Assembly: GCF_042100115.1 (NCBI RefSeq)
Contig: NC_091272.1
Location: forward strand, 4,526,001 to 4,590,000
Length of the DNA: 64,000 nt
Direction: 5' to 3'
From: Alternaria dauci
Lineage: Eukaryota; Ascomycota; Dothideomycetes; Pleosporales; Pleosporaceae
In this document: one piece after another, positions 8,851-19,048 of the stretch
Layout of the letters: every line of letters starts with the position of its first letter
How positions within the stretch are numbered: the first letter of the stretch is position 1
Notes under the pieces: generated by a model
What the model saw: only the letters and a program-made list of their open reading frames with translations
Databases searched by the model: none
Told to the model about the DNA's origin: nothing
Position numbers and translations under genes: made by a program

Positions 8851-11214
8851 CTACGCCTGAGCGAAGATAGCAAGAGTAGCACAGAAGTTGGAGCGGTTGT
8901 CCTCATCCTTGGCAAGACCCTGTCCACCCATAGTGATCATGTTGACCGAAGCCTTGGTTGACAAACCGAACCAGTTGACGTTTGTCGAATTGGCAATCTC
9001 GTTCATGTCTTGTTGGCAGTTCTGGCCAACGACACACTCCTGGTCGTAGTTCTGGAAGAACGAGTATGTACCCGCGCCGTAGCTCCAGATGCTCTCGCTA
9101 CCATCGGTGACACGCACAGCCCAGGCAGACTTGGCTTGGCTCATATCTGGGTCGAAGAACTTGTCGTTCTTGGTGAAGGGAACAGCGGCAGTGGGGTTGG
9201 GCTGGTAGTAAGGCGTCTCGGTTTGGATGGCACCGTAGAAGATGTCCTTGGCACCAGAGAACTGGTACTGCGACATTTGCGAGTGCTCGGACGCGGTACC
9301 GTAAAGCCAGACAGGACCTTGAGATTCTACAAGCATACCACGACCGTTGTAGATGTCAATCTGGGAGTGGTCGTCCTGGTCGAGCTCGTGATCCGCAGTC
9401 CAGAGCCAAACGTTCTCAAAGTAACCGTTGGAGTTCTTGGTGATGTGGAGTTGCATAAAGGTGCCAATGCACTCTGGGTTGGGCTCGTGGGTGGCATCAG
9501 GATTCTTCTTGCAGTTGGAGGACTGGAGCTTGGTTCCGGCGTAGCCACCAACACGGAAGTGGACGTCCCAAAGACCGGCTGCGCCGCTCTCTGCGTTGAT
9601 GTTCCACTCCATCAAGATACCACCGGGAGCAGGGCCTTGAGTACCGATGATAAGGTCGGAGGCTTCGAAAGAACCCTTGTCACCGCTCTTGGCACCAACT
9701 TGGAATCCAGGCTTGGGGTCGTCCATGTTGGAGAAGAACTCACCCGTGATGAAGAAAGTGCTGTAGACTTCACCAACCATCTTGACATTTTTCTCGGCAG
9801 GGATGACGACAGTCTTAGTGATAAGGTAGGCACCGTGGTCGACGTGGAGAATCTCGCCCTCCTGAAGACCATCGATGGCAGCCTGAATAGCAGCAGTGTC
9901 ATCAGTTGCACCATCACCCTTTGCGCCTTTGGACTTGAGGCTGACAAACTTGGAGACATCGACGTTCTCGTACTGAGGCTTGCTGCGCTCGAACCAACCA
10001 TTGCTGCCTTGGAGGCTCTGAGGCTTCGCAGGTGCGCCGTTGATGTCACCTTGAACACGACCAAGGGTTGCTCCAGCAGCGAGAGCGTTACCCTGAGCCC
10101 AGTTCTCGACCTTCTTGCCACCCTCGAGGATAGTGTTACCAGCGGCACCAACAATAGCCTTCTCGGAGCCGGTGAAGTCACAGTTCTCGAGAATGAGGGT
10201 ACCACCGGTCGTGGGAATGCTGTTCTCGGTGAAAGACGAGTTGATACCGATGGGGGTGTTGGTGAACTTGCTGTCCAGTAGGAGAACAGAGCCGACAGTC
10301 TGATTGGCGGGGCTGTTGGCCATGTCAAGACCGACCTGACAGTTGTTGATGAAGATGCTCTTGTATGTGAAGACCCAGTTCCAGTTCTGGAAGATGGCGG
10401 TGCCACAGTCGTTGAAGGTCATGTTGCGGATGGTAAACTGCTGTGAACCCATAAAGGCACCAATGGCACCACCGTTGAAGGTCAGGTCGGACATGAAGCC
10501 ACCGGAACCGTTGTCCTGGAATATACCCTTCTGGTCCTTGCCAGCGTCGCCCTTGGCCATCTCGAAAACGATGTTCTGGAGACTAGTTGCTTGAGACACC
10601 TGCCAGTGAATACCTGCAGCAGCCTTGGTGGCGGAGATGTCAATGACAAAGTTGCGGACTTGGCGGTAGAAGTTGTTCTGGTTGGTGTACCAGTTGGCAC
10701 CGTCACCACCTGGAATGTAGGGATCGGCATCGATCAAGCCCATACCCTCAAACTCCGGAGTAGCCTTGAGGATAGGCATGTTCAATGGGTCACCGACGAA
10801 CTGGGTGTAGTAGTATTGAATGATGGGCTTGCTGATCATGTAAGTACCGGCAGGGAAGTAGATGAGCGCTGGTGTTGTGGTGGTAGAGTCGCATCCCTCG
10901 CCGCAACGCTCGCCATCTGCGATGATCTTGTTGATGATTTCAGTGTCATCGGTGGAACCGTCACCCTTGGCTCCAAGCTCCTTGACGTTGCGGAAGACTT
11001 TGTATGACTCTGGGTTGGGGTTGAAAGGTGCCTTGCCCTGGCGCTCGATGGTCTCAAGCCAGTAGCTGGAAGCACCAGCCACTGGTGCTGGTGCTGGTGT
11101 TGCCGGTGCTGATGACGGAGCAGGTGCTTGCGCAAGAGGCGCAGCTGTGGAGGGGGTGGCGGAAAGGAGGACGCGCAGCGTCAATAGAAGCGCTCCAGCG
11201 CTAAAGGCAACCAT
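8851..11214 (-). CDS. Glucan 1,3-beta-glucosidase, GH55 (pectate-lyase-3 fold)
   Basis: This is an exo-beta-1,3-glucanase of family GH55, enzymes that degrade laminarin and cell-wall beta-1,3-glucan. From the ATG at 11214 the product is 787 residues. A hydrophobic stretch (residues 1-25) and an Ala/Pro linker are followed by two right-handed beta-helix domains, each opening with the typical block (KELGAKGDGSTDDT at about 77, and SLKSKGAKGDGATDDTAAIQ at about 430). Downstream blocks include GDPLNMPILKATPEF and YYTQFVGDP, typical of GH55. The frame stays open 20 codons upstream of this ATG without another ATG, and an upstream exon can be joined in phase (see 11590-11850), which would turn the signal peptide into a type II membrane anchor. 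Family assignment is firm; the N-terminus is not. Confidence 0.9.
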   Translation of the reverse strand: MVAFSAGALLLTLRVLLSATPSTAAPLAQAPAPSSAPATPAPAPVAGASSYWLETIERQGKAPFNPNPESYKVFRNVKELGAKGDGSTDDTEIINKIIADGERCGEGCDSTTTTPALIYFPAGTYMISKPIIQYYYTQFVGDPLNMPILKATPEFEGMGLIDADPYIPGGDGANWYTNQNNFYRQVRNFVIDISATKAAAGIHWQVSQATSLQNIVFEMAKGDAGKDQKGIFQDNGSGGFMSDLTFNGGAIGAFMGSQQFTIRNMTFNDCGTAIFQNWNWVFTYKSIFINNCQVGLDMANSPANQTVGSVLLLDSKFTNTPIGINSSFTENSIPTTGGTLILENCDFTGSEKAIVGAAGNTILEGGKKVENWAQGNALAAGATLGRVQGDINGAPAKPQSLQGSNGWFERSKPQYENVDVSKFVSLKSKGAKGDGATDDTAAIQAAIDGLQEGEILHVDHGAYLITKTVVIPAEKNVKMVGEVYSTFFITGEFFSNMDDPKPGFQVGAKSGDKGSFEASDLIIGTQGPAPGGILMEWNINAESGAAGLWDVHFRVGGYAGTKLQSSNCKKNPDATHEPNPECIGTFMQLHITKNSNGYFENVWLWTADHELDQDDHSQIDIYNGRGMLVESQGPVWLYGTASEHSQMSQYQFSGAKDIFYGAIQTETPYYQPNPTAAVPFTKNDKFFDPDMSQAKSAWAVRVTDGSESIWSYGAGTYSFFQNYDQECVVGQNCQQDMNEIANSTNVNWFGLSTKASVNMITMGGQGLAKDEDNRSNFCATLAIFAQA

Positions 11215-11274
11215 GATGGCAGTGCGTGTGTTGAAGTTCGGAGTTGTTAGGCGTGCAAAGATTGACCTCAAAGG

Positions 11275-11589
11275 CTGAAAATATCGTCGTCAGTTGACCT
11301 GCAAGAGACGTTGATAGTGTTGTTGGTTTGATGTGTTGAAAACTTGCAGGATTGCGAAGTGGTAGACAAAGTGGTAAGGTTGCCTGGCAACGAAAGTGGG
11401 AGAAAGTAGGAATGGTGTTGTGAGAAGAAAGCTTCTGCACAATAGAAATGAATGACAGAGAACAATAAGAACTGAAAACACACAATAGAGTGCTAGTGGA
11501 TGACAGGAAACCTGCGTGAAGAGAAAAGAAGTGAAGGGAGGGGGCCGCGCATTGTATAAGTATAGCAGTTCACTCAGGAAGGAACTTAC
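11275..11589 (-). other. Candidate intron joining an upstream exon to the GH55 gene
   Basis: On the minus strand a perfect GTAAGT donor begins at 11589 and a TTTCAG acceptor ends at 11275, with a CAACTGAC branch-like site about 20 bases before it. Both exon edges are in phase 0, so splicing would extend the GH55 frame upstream. It could equally be a 5' untranslated intron. Confidence 0.45.
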
Positions 11590-11850
11590 AATAGTTTCGT
11601 GGCGCCAATCAAAGTTCTGGAAACTCCTTGTTTCAAGATTCGGGTAGCCAGGGTGTGATGTTCGCTGTGGTGTGCTCGATTCATGTTCCCCGGCATTGAG
11701 TAGACATTTTATATCCTCGTCATCGCTGTGATACCATCGCTCTTCTGTCGCCTCTTCGTCATATACACCTGCACCCTCCGCTTCACAACGAAGCTCATCC
11801 TTCTCTTTCGCCTCATGGCGACCACCTGCGGCCATGTTCGCAAGCCGCAT
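11590..11850 (-). CDS. Candidate N-terminal exon of the GH55 protein (cytosolic tail)
   Basis: The frame opens with ATG at 11850 and reads 87 codons to a GTAAGT donor after the motif FDWRHETI. The peptide is hydrophilic and acidic (GVYDEEATEERWYHSDDED). Joined to the glucanase frame, which then starts 20 codons before ATG 11214, it would give a protein of about 895 residues with a cytosolic tail, a basic stretch and one membrane helix before the catalytic domains. I rate this as possible rather than established; no homologue is recognised for the exon itself. Confidence 0.42.
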
Positions 11851-12896
11851 TCCACGCCCGCAGACAAGTGCCGAGAAGTGGTTGCGCGAATGTGACCCTG
11901 TTGCCGTCGCGTGCGTCCAGAATTACCCAAGGCCTCCACTAACAAGGCCCACAAGACTGTTCCCGTTGAATACCTTTCTCCGCGTGAAACAAGTGGGAGA
12001 CGATGGCCAGTGAGTGGATGAGGAAGTCCAGAGGCTGCGAGGCGAGCGTTTGTGCCTCAAAGGGGAACAGGGGTCTGACTGGCGCGCCACAACCGGCGGC
12101 CGGAAGTGAGACGGCTTTGAAACGCCAGGGCATCGACAGGCCCTCGCTGGCCCGACGCATCGATAAAAGCATTTGCCAGCGCGTCAACGCCACGCGCCCA
12201 CCTCTGTGCAATTCGACGCGACGGGCCGGCAGGAAATCGTGGATACACTGCGATGCGCCGGTCTCCATCCAAGAGGGCGCTTGAGAGTCATGCGCCGGTG
12301 CAGGCGAGGTCGTGGTCGAGTACAACGCAGCCTCGGCATACGTCGTCCTCATTCATAGACGCGCCTTGTCTCCACTGTGTTTATAGAGGAGAAACATTTC
12401 ACATCTTCGCTGAAGCGTTGTGCGCAACGTTGCACGAGCCTTGCGGACAGGACAAGCTCGTGCCGAACACCACCACCTCGATCGCTTCCTTCGACGCGAC
12501 GCGCTTTGAAAGTTCCTTGTGCAGGTACACACGCATCAAAACCCACGCTATACTATGCCAGCCGCCGCTTGGGGATGCAGGTCCAACGGTCACTGTGTTT
12601 CGCGCCGGCCCCGGGTATAATGCTTTTCATTTCCTTCAGGGTGTTGGTGTGGATCATGGGGGATGATTTGGTGAAACCCAAAGGCTGGCCTTGCAGATCC
12701 CTTGTGCTTAATGCAACCTCCCTAAGGCTTTATTATAGCATCCTCGACGAATGATGATGCGTGGATCATGCTATGTAACGATTGCCTTGCGCTGCTGCGA
12801 GAGTTTGCGCATGATCTAGATTGTGGCTGACGGGTTGCGGTTCACCTAGATTCCCCGATCATCCATTTCATTTGCCTTTCTTTCTCCCCTTCTCAA
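11851..12896. other. Intergenic region without recognised features
   Basis: About 1 kb. Overlapping open frames occur on both strands in the GC-richer part (12000-12670), but none shows a start, splice sites or protein motifs that I trust. Confidence 0.4.
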
Positions 12897-15031
12897 TTAC
12901 CACAAGTTCTTCGCGTCTTCACTTTGAGCAGCCGCATGATGGGTTGACTGGCCTCCATTGGCCTCTTCATTTAGCATGCGGCTAATGATCGTGGTGAGTC
13001 GTTCGATGCCTTCGGCAAGCATATCTTCCTCCTCCCACTAGCGGCATGTTAGAACGGCTCGAAGGTTCAGTCTAGGAGTACATACTGCAAAACAGACTCT
13101 AATGTCATTGCTGAAAGACGTGCCCTCACGTTCTGTGTCGCCAGGTACCTACACACGTCAGCTGTGAGCACACAGTAGCGGAGAAGTATACTCACTTCGA
13201 ACATCTCGCCCTATCCAAGCGTCGCTGTTAGCCGTGCTCATTGCCTGGTTATGGGACGTAAACCGTGGTCTGTACTCACTTGTGCGACCACCAAGTTCTC
13301 TTCTTCCTTTGCGCGTTGTGCTACCACAGCACCTTTTAGCGGAGAAGGCAACGTGAGCCAGATGAAGTATCCACCAACAATCTCGCGATCGCTTTGGGGA
13401 ATGCTAACGCCCAGTGGGATGAGGTGCTTGTTGATCGCTTCCACCATCCGGCGGTACCGATTACCATATACTAGCTGAAGTCTGTCGTACACGTAGCGTT
13501 GGAGCTCTCCAGTCTCCAGTGTCTCGGCCACAAAGCAGGCTGTCAGCTGGCTGGGTGCTCCGCCCGAACGGCTGGATCCTCTGGAACACGTTAGCTGTCA
13601 TTGCCGGTTTCAGCGAGACATGGCTGTGGAATCGGCGGTTGAAATCGATCTGGCCGTCATGGTACCGATCTCGGGTACCCCAGATGCAGCATGAGCGATG
13701 GCGCACAGCAAGGGTGGGAGTTGGAGAGCTTGTCAGAAGGCATGCTTACGTTTGCGATACCCCATGTGCCATCTTAGGCGTTCCTTCACACCAGCCTGTT
13801 CGTAATCCGGGGCCAAAGATCTTGGAAAATGATCCATTCGAGACCGCATTGCCGAAACCATCAGCGCCATGTCTTTCGGCGCCGCCGTCCAGATACCGGT
13901 CAATATCGACGATCCGGGGCAAACCAGCCTTCTCGATAGAAAGCGCACCAGGCTTGAGACTTGATGGCCATTGCAGAAAGTCATATACGTCGTCTGTAAT
14001 GATAAGAGCGTCATACTCTCGCGCCAGACGTACCAACTCCTCTCTTCTTCTCAGGCTCATGGTCTTGGAACTGGGGTTGGAAAATCCCGGCACTGTATAG
14101 ATGACATGTTTGTAAATTTTGTTCGAAGGTCTTGGGGGTTTGAATTGCTAGCCATGCTGTCAGCGAGGCTTTTCAACGGTGACTGCGTTATCAGATGAAG
14201 ACAATCTTGAGGTCAGGTTGTAATAGACTTCAACTCCGGCTCGACTCTTCAACGCAATCTTGGCAATGACTTACGGGCTCGTTGTTGTTTTCAGATCTCG
14301 CTCTCTCTTCACTCTGCTTGATCTGACTTGTCAGATACGCCATGTCAATACCTTCTTCATCCTCAGGCACGGCCCGGAGCTTTTTGTGGAACCCAGCATC
14401 CTCGAATATGCGGAACGCAAGCATATAGGCCGGAGCGACTATCCAAACATTCCTTGTATATACAGGGTCTGTAAAGTCTTGGAGCAGGCAGGCTAGGTTC
14501 TGTGAAGCCCCGCCAGAAATGCATATGCGCTCTTCGGATACTGGGTCCGCAGGCTTGTAGAACTTGGTGAGCCATTGCGCAATGTTGCTACGCAGCCTGG
14601 GGTCGCCTGCAAATGCGAACATACGAAGTCAGTATACGTCTCACACGCATCTCGTACAGGCACAGCTTACCCGAATCGGGTCCATAGCACATGGCAGGGT
14701 ACGCGATAGGCTTCTTCTGGAGGACATTATGGGCAGCTTTATCGAGCAGTTGCGTTGGCAACAAAGACAGGTTCGGCCACCTGTTACTTGTCAGCGTTCA
14801 CTCGGGGCTGTGATGCGTCTTATTGGGCCGCGTAATGTCCCAAAAGGGTATGCGAGTGTGCATGAAAAGCAGGGGCACGTGCCCTCTTAGAAGATTGATC
14901 AGCTTCTTGGAACTCGTCTTTGAGCCGACCATGTCCGGCAGGGCGAATGTCTTGAGGATTTGATCTGCGATGGTTTCTCCGCCACCCATATTGAAATCCG
15001 TATCGAGTGCTGATGAAGCCGTGTTCAGCAT
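12897..15031 (-). CDS. PLP-dependent aminotransferase, class I/II
   Basis: My model has eight exons on the minus strand: 15031-14883, 14780-14671, 14606-14275, 14147-13750, 13580-13280, 13210-13196, 13148-13086 and 13037-12897, giving 502 residues in continuous phase. The fold-type I signatures are clear: INLLRGWPN near the N-terminus, GDPRLR, ISGGASQNLACLLQ, the YTVPGFSNPSSKTMS block, ITDDVYDFLQW (cofactor-contacting Asp and Tyr) and SNGSFSKIFGPGLRTGW with the Schiff-base Lys at about residue 306. It resembles the fungal family containing yeast YER152C and proteins annotated as 2-aminoadipate transaminase; the substrate is unknown. Oddities: intron 1 uses a GC donor, exon 6 is only 15 bases, and intron 2 belongs to a family shared with the tyrosinase gene. 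ATG 15031 is the first in-frame ATG; another at 14989 is possible, so the N-terminus is the weakest part. Confidence 0.87.
13196..13210 (-). other. 15-base micro-exon of the aminotransferase gene
   Basis: It encodes GEMFE between a TAG acceptor and a GTGAGT donor. It restores the family sequence VVAQGEMFEVPGD between its neighbouring exons. Confidence 0.75.
14607..14670 (-). repeat. Introner-like intron (64 nt) in the aminotransferase gene
   Basis: Intron 2 of the aminotransferase gene, GTAAGC to TTGCAG on the minus strand. Aligned by eye it matches tyrosinase intron 5 (61442-61506) in 55 of 65 columns, with nine substitutions and one gap, from the first to the last base. Flanking exons are unrelated. 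Such near-identical introns in unrelated genes are the hallmark of introner-like elements known from Dothideomycetes. Confidence 0.8.
14781..14882 (-). other. Probable GC-AG intron
   Basis: Intron 1 of the aminotransferase gene begins GCACGT and ends AACAG. No GT donor gives the conserved INLLRGWPN junction in phase. The donor lies within a perfect 12-base palindrome GGGCACGTGCCC (14873-14884). Confidence 0.65.
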
Positions 15032-16026
15032 TGGGGATGACACGGCGTCGGAACACGGCTACGTACCGAAGTGGCTGGTGCGCAAGTAGGGGCCAGAATG
15101 GACTCAGGCGAGCAATATCGCGAGGGCTGTGAGATTCCAAGGTTGTATCAGATGCAAAGTTCGGAGATGAGCGTTGGCGACATCTGGATGGAACTTGACG
15201 TATGCATGCGGGCTGTCATTCCCACGCCTCTTCACACGTAAGGCGCGGCTCGCTGCACGTGTGTATGACAGCCACGAGGCCTCGGATGCAGGCTATCGAT
15301 TAGGGAAGGTACGTCATCCCTTCGCTAAAGAGTGAAGCCGCCGCGCCGCGCCTTCCAATAGTCAACATCGATGTTTGCAAATAGTTACAAAACAAAAACA
15401 CACAACATGTCAGCTGTGACTGCATACACACATGGTTCAGAGTGTCGCACAGATTTGTATTGACGGCTTTATGCTTGAAGGCTGCGAGGGACTCGAAACA
15501 ACCACGGTTGACGCAACGCGGCTGAGCAAGGGTCCGCCGCTTCGGCGGATGAGGTGGACCTTGCCCGCAGTACGAGGCGCAGGTGCTCGCAGACGTGAGC
15601 CAACACTGGCAAAGGGTCCTTTGGGACGTTGGAGAGGCCGCTGAGTAGCCGGTCGGGCGTACCCAGCTGGAAATACAGGCTCCAAGAGTCGAGGGAAAAA
15701 CCAATCACCGCTGGCAGTGATCGACCCACGTTGTGGCTACCCAACCTCTGACGTTCCTTGTGCACTAACTAGCATGGCTGCGACACTTCGGGATCTGCAA
15801 GAGCTCAAATATAGATTGCCTAGTCCTTTCACTAAGCTCTGCAGTTTCCCTTTGACTATATACTACCTTGACCGGCCCGGGTCCCTGCATGTGTGGTGCT
15901 CGTGTTTGCTATCCGCTGTGTTTTGTCGACCCCATGTTGGCGGGCGCATAGTATTTTCTTGCGCTTCACCATCCCCAGACTCTTGGTCCTCCTGAGCCGC
16001 GCCGACCAAGACCAGACGGCCTCGCC
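15032..16026. other. Intergenic region with divergent promoters
   Basis: About 1 kb between the starts of two genes reading away from each other. Open frames near 15300-15770 occur on both strands and look like chance. No element recognised. Confidence 0.45.
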
Positions 16027-18642
16027 ATGTTGGGAGACAAGAAGAAGTCGAGCCGGCGGCTGTCGAGCCTGTTCGGATCGTCTGCACCGTCGGAACCGTC
16101 GTCAGGGTCCACGAATACGAAGCTGAGCCCGTCGCCTGCGTCGTCAGAGTCCAGCAGCCGCCTGACCAAAGTGCGCAACCGCCTCTCCTCGGCCACACAC
16201 CTCACGCCCGAATACCCTCCCCCAGCCGCGCCCACGTCTCCGCGGCAAGTGTCGCTTTCCAATCCCACCATCCAGCCCGTCGACCCTGCCGATCTCGAGC
16301 CGCTCGAGCCGCCGCCGCCGTTTGACGTCCCTTCGCGCGCATCGTCCCCCGCTAGCAGCCGACCAACAACGCCGAGCGTGGATGCAGCTTCCGAAGGAAA
16401 GCTCAAGAAACTGCGCCGGAAGAGCGGTCTCTTTGGAGGCCCACCCGGTGGCATCGAGGGCCTCAATGGCCCGCACAGCCGCACATCGTCAGCCAGTGCC
16501 AGCCCGCTGGCGTGGATCGTCGGACACAAGGGCAAGGTCCCATACAACCTGACCTTCTTGTTGAATGGTGAAAAGGTGCCCGAACTATGGGACGATGCAG
16601 GCGACACGTTTGTCTACCTCTTTCCCCGTACCTCTGACAAGGGCCCCTCCTTCCGCATCGACTCGTCCGTATACGCAGCGTCGCAGCTGCTCACCCGCCT
16701 CGTGCACGGCAGCCTCTACAGCGACGCGAGCGTGCCTCCGCTAGACCTGGCGGACCGCTCGTCGCGACGCGTGTCTCGCGAACCCTTTGGCGAACAGTCA
16801 CGGACCGCATCCCCCGACCAAAGCCAGATAGGAAGCTCGGATGAGTCCATATCCAAGGGCTCTAGAGCGCTAAGCGACGCCCTCGATGACGAGTACACCG
16901 AAAAGCATCTCTACATGCCCATCTCGCTGAGCTCCGACTCGAACATCACGCCCCAAGAGCCACGGCTCAACGCCAGTGACACCGACACATTGGTCACGTA
17001 CCGCAACTTCTTCGCCTTTCTCATTGGCCAATCGCTCGTCGCTACGGAGCGTCACTCCGACATCTTTGACATATTCCTGCGCATAGGCGACATATTGTCG
17101 CACTATGCCTTCTCCAACGTCGATGGATCGACTTTTGGCGAAGTCGCTGCTTCGAGCTTCGACTGCTATGTCGACGAACTGACACTGGCAGACGTCCGCC
17201 ACAGCCGCGAGAAGACGATAGAAGCCATCGTTCTGGGAGAAAAGATGCGGTCCATGTCGCTATACACGGAAGGCTTTGTCCACGCGGCTGGAAAGTACGA
17301 CAGCATCAAAGAGCTAGACTCGCCCAAGTTTACCATGATCAGCCCCAAGAGTGCTACACGACTGGCCCGTGCTGCTATGGATCTGGACAACCGCGAAGCC
17401 ACCATCAACGGAAAGCTCAAGGACTTTGAGTTTCCACACATCTTCTCTGGTATCATGAACAGCGCCATGGCAAGCGAAGGAAAGGTCATTAGCTTCAAGA
17501 AATGGAGGTCAGCCTTCATGACGATCAAATCTTTCGTCATGGACTACTACCGGCACAAGTACGGCTCATGGCTGCCAAAAGCCAAGTCAAAGAAGAACAA
17601 CTTAACGACAAGTGGCCTCAACCGACTGGTTCTACTGGAAATCTACCACGACATGTCCAACTTGTACGACCTCCTTGTAGACAGGAAGAACCTGACGAAC
17701 CGCACCGCGGACGGCTTCATCGCGGAAGACGAGGGGACAGACATCGAATCAATCGTCGCACGTGCACTGAGAAAGGTTTTGAGCGAATACGACAGAAGCA
17801 CTCCGCCAGTCGCGCCACCAATTCCTTTTGATCTGCCACTTTATCCTATTTCGCAAAACGCGAAGACAGGCGACGCCAAGAAGGATGCAAAGGCGCGTGG
17901 GAAAAAGCTACACAAAGACGAAGTAGCAAAACTGCTAAAACAATCGCATAATGAAGACGCCGAGCAACAAACACCATTCTTGGAGGCTTTCCGCCAATTC
18001 GAATTCAAGCAAGCCACGGGCTCCAACATGGACGACATGTGGGACATGCGGTCAGGGCAGTGGCTGTTCCTGTACGCCGTCATCCAGTCATTACCCATGT
18101 TGGTCATAGATGCACCCGGCGTCCGGTTTACCGAGGGCGTAGAATACTTCCTGTGCGAGGTGCCTCGAAGTGGTGTACCGTGGGCCCGGGAGGACACAAC
18201 GCGATCTCGAACATGGTTTGGTGTAGCAGGAGGAGCACAGGTCGTCAGCTTGCCAACGGATGTTGTCGAGCACGGAGTCGAAGGCACCTTCCGACGGTCT
18301 CATTGCTGGAAGAAGGCACAACAATGGGCAGCCGACGATACACTGCTCAACGCCGCAATGCAGGAACTGAACGCAGAAGCTTCGCCATTAGCCCCACCTC
18401 CTGGTCTGCTGGACCCTTCAGCAGCTGCCCGTCAACGATCTCAGAGTCCCGACCGGCGGCGCGAGAGTGTCATGAATCTGGGGTTGGAGGCGTTACCTCT
18501 GCCTCCTGGTGTCGCCCCGCCCATGCCCATGGGCTCGCCCTCGCTGAGACCCGCGTCGAATCACGATCCCAGCAAGACATTTGACGCCATACTGGGAACG
18601 GCGCCGGACACTGGAAAATCGAAGAAGAAGTCGAAGAAATGA
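16027..18642 (+). CDS. Conserved fungal protein of unknown function (DUF8004-like)
   Basis: A single-exon protein of 871 residues. The first 160 residues are Ser/Pro-rich and disordered with basic patches (KKKSSRRLSSLFG). A folded region begins near residue 165 (HKGKVPYNLTFLLNGEKVPE) followed by WDDAGDTFVYLFP, and a long helical region continues to about 760, including a FFAFLIGQSLVATERHSDIF block and FRQFEFKQATGSNMDDMWDMRS. The tail is Pro-rich and ends in a Lys cluster (KSKKKSKK). I recall this architecture as a Pezizomycotina family carried as DUF8004, but I could not check it. There is no signal peptide or membrane segment. Function is unknown. Confidence 0.8.
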   Translation: MLGDKKKSSRRLSSLFGSSAPSEPSSGSTNTKLSPSPASSESSSRLTKVRNRLSSATHLTPEYPPPAAPTSPRQVSLSNPTIQPVDPADLEPLEPPPPFDVPSRASSPASSRPTTPSVDAASEGKLKKLRRKSGLFGGPPGGIEGLNGPHSRTSSASASPLAWIVGHKGKVPYNLTFLLNGEKVPELWDDAGDTFVYLFPRTSDKGPSFRIDSSVYAASQLLTRLVHGSLYSDASVPPLDLADRSSRRVSREPFGEQSRTASPDQSQIGSSDESISKGSRALSDALDDEYTEKHLYMPISLSSDSNITPQEPRLNASDTDTLVTYRNFFAFLIGQSLVATERHSDIFDIFLRIGDILSHYAFSNVDGSTFGEVAASSFDCYVDELTLADVRHSREKTIEAIVLGEKMRSMSLYTEGFVHAAGKYDSIKELDSPKFTMISPKSATRLARAAMDLDNREATINGKLKDFEFPHIFSGIMNSAMASEGKVISFKKWRSAFMTIKSFVMDYYRHKYGSWLPKAKSKKNNLTTSGLNRLVLLEIYHDMSNLYDLLVDRKNLTNRTADGFIAEDEGTDIESIVARALRKVLSEYDRSTPPVAPPIPFDLPLYPISQNAKTGDAKKDAKARGKKLHKDEVAKLLKQSHNEDAEQQTPFLEAFRQFEFKQATGSNMDDMWDMRSGQWLFLYAVIQSLPMLVIDAPGVRFTEGVEYFLCEVPRSGVPWAREDTTRSRTWFGVAGGAQVVSLPTDVVEHGVEGTFRRSHCWKKAQQWAADDTLLNAAMQELNAEASPLAPPPGLLDPSAAARQRSQSPDRRRESVMNLGLEALPLPPGVAPPMPMGSPSLRPASNHDPSKTFDAILGTAPDTGKSKKKSKK

Positions 18643-19048
18643 GTCACAGAGAATAGACGACGGGATGCGGGATTGGATTTGTTGCATAAAAGCGCTTGTT
18701 TTCACAATGTTCATATCGCGTTAATATTTGGCATATGCTGGAGACAGCCATTGGTGGGGGCTTTCTGGTCATCTTTAGACCGCTGTTTGCATGCACGCGC
18801 GCATTTTTTGCTAACATGAGATGTGTCAGCACTGTAGAAAGATGTTGACAGGCTTATAATAATTAGAAAGAGAGATGAATTATACCTATCGCTATCGCGC
18901 TTGTCGCTAGTTCCCGCTCCGCATTATCGCCGATATCGTTGTTTGCGTTTACCCACACGAGGACTCATCCACGACTCATTGCGACCTTCAGAGCTGTTGA
19001 AGCTTTGTTTGCTTCGACCGCGGTTTTCGCACCCTCACATTCGCCAGA
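18643..19048. other. Intergenic region
   Basis: About 400 bases holding the 3' region of the preceding gene and the promoter of the sideroflexin gene. No further feature recognised. Confidence 0.45.

Noticed and set aside
11939..12666. Overlapping open frames on both strands
   Set aside because: They overlap each other in several frames in a GC-rich stretch and show no protein features; likely chance.
15300..15765. Several 70-134 codon frames on both strands
   Set aside because: Mutually overlapping, no homology features, and located in a divergent promoter region.
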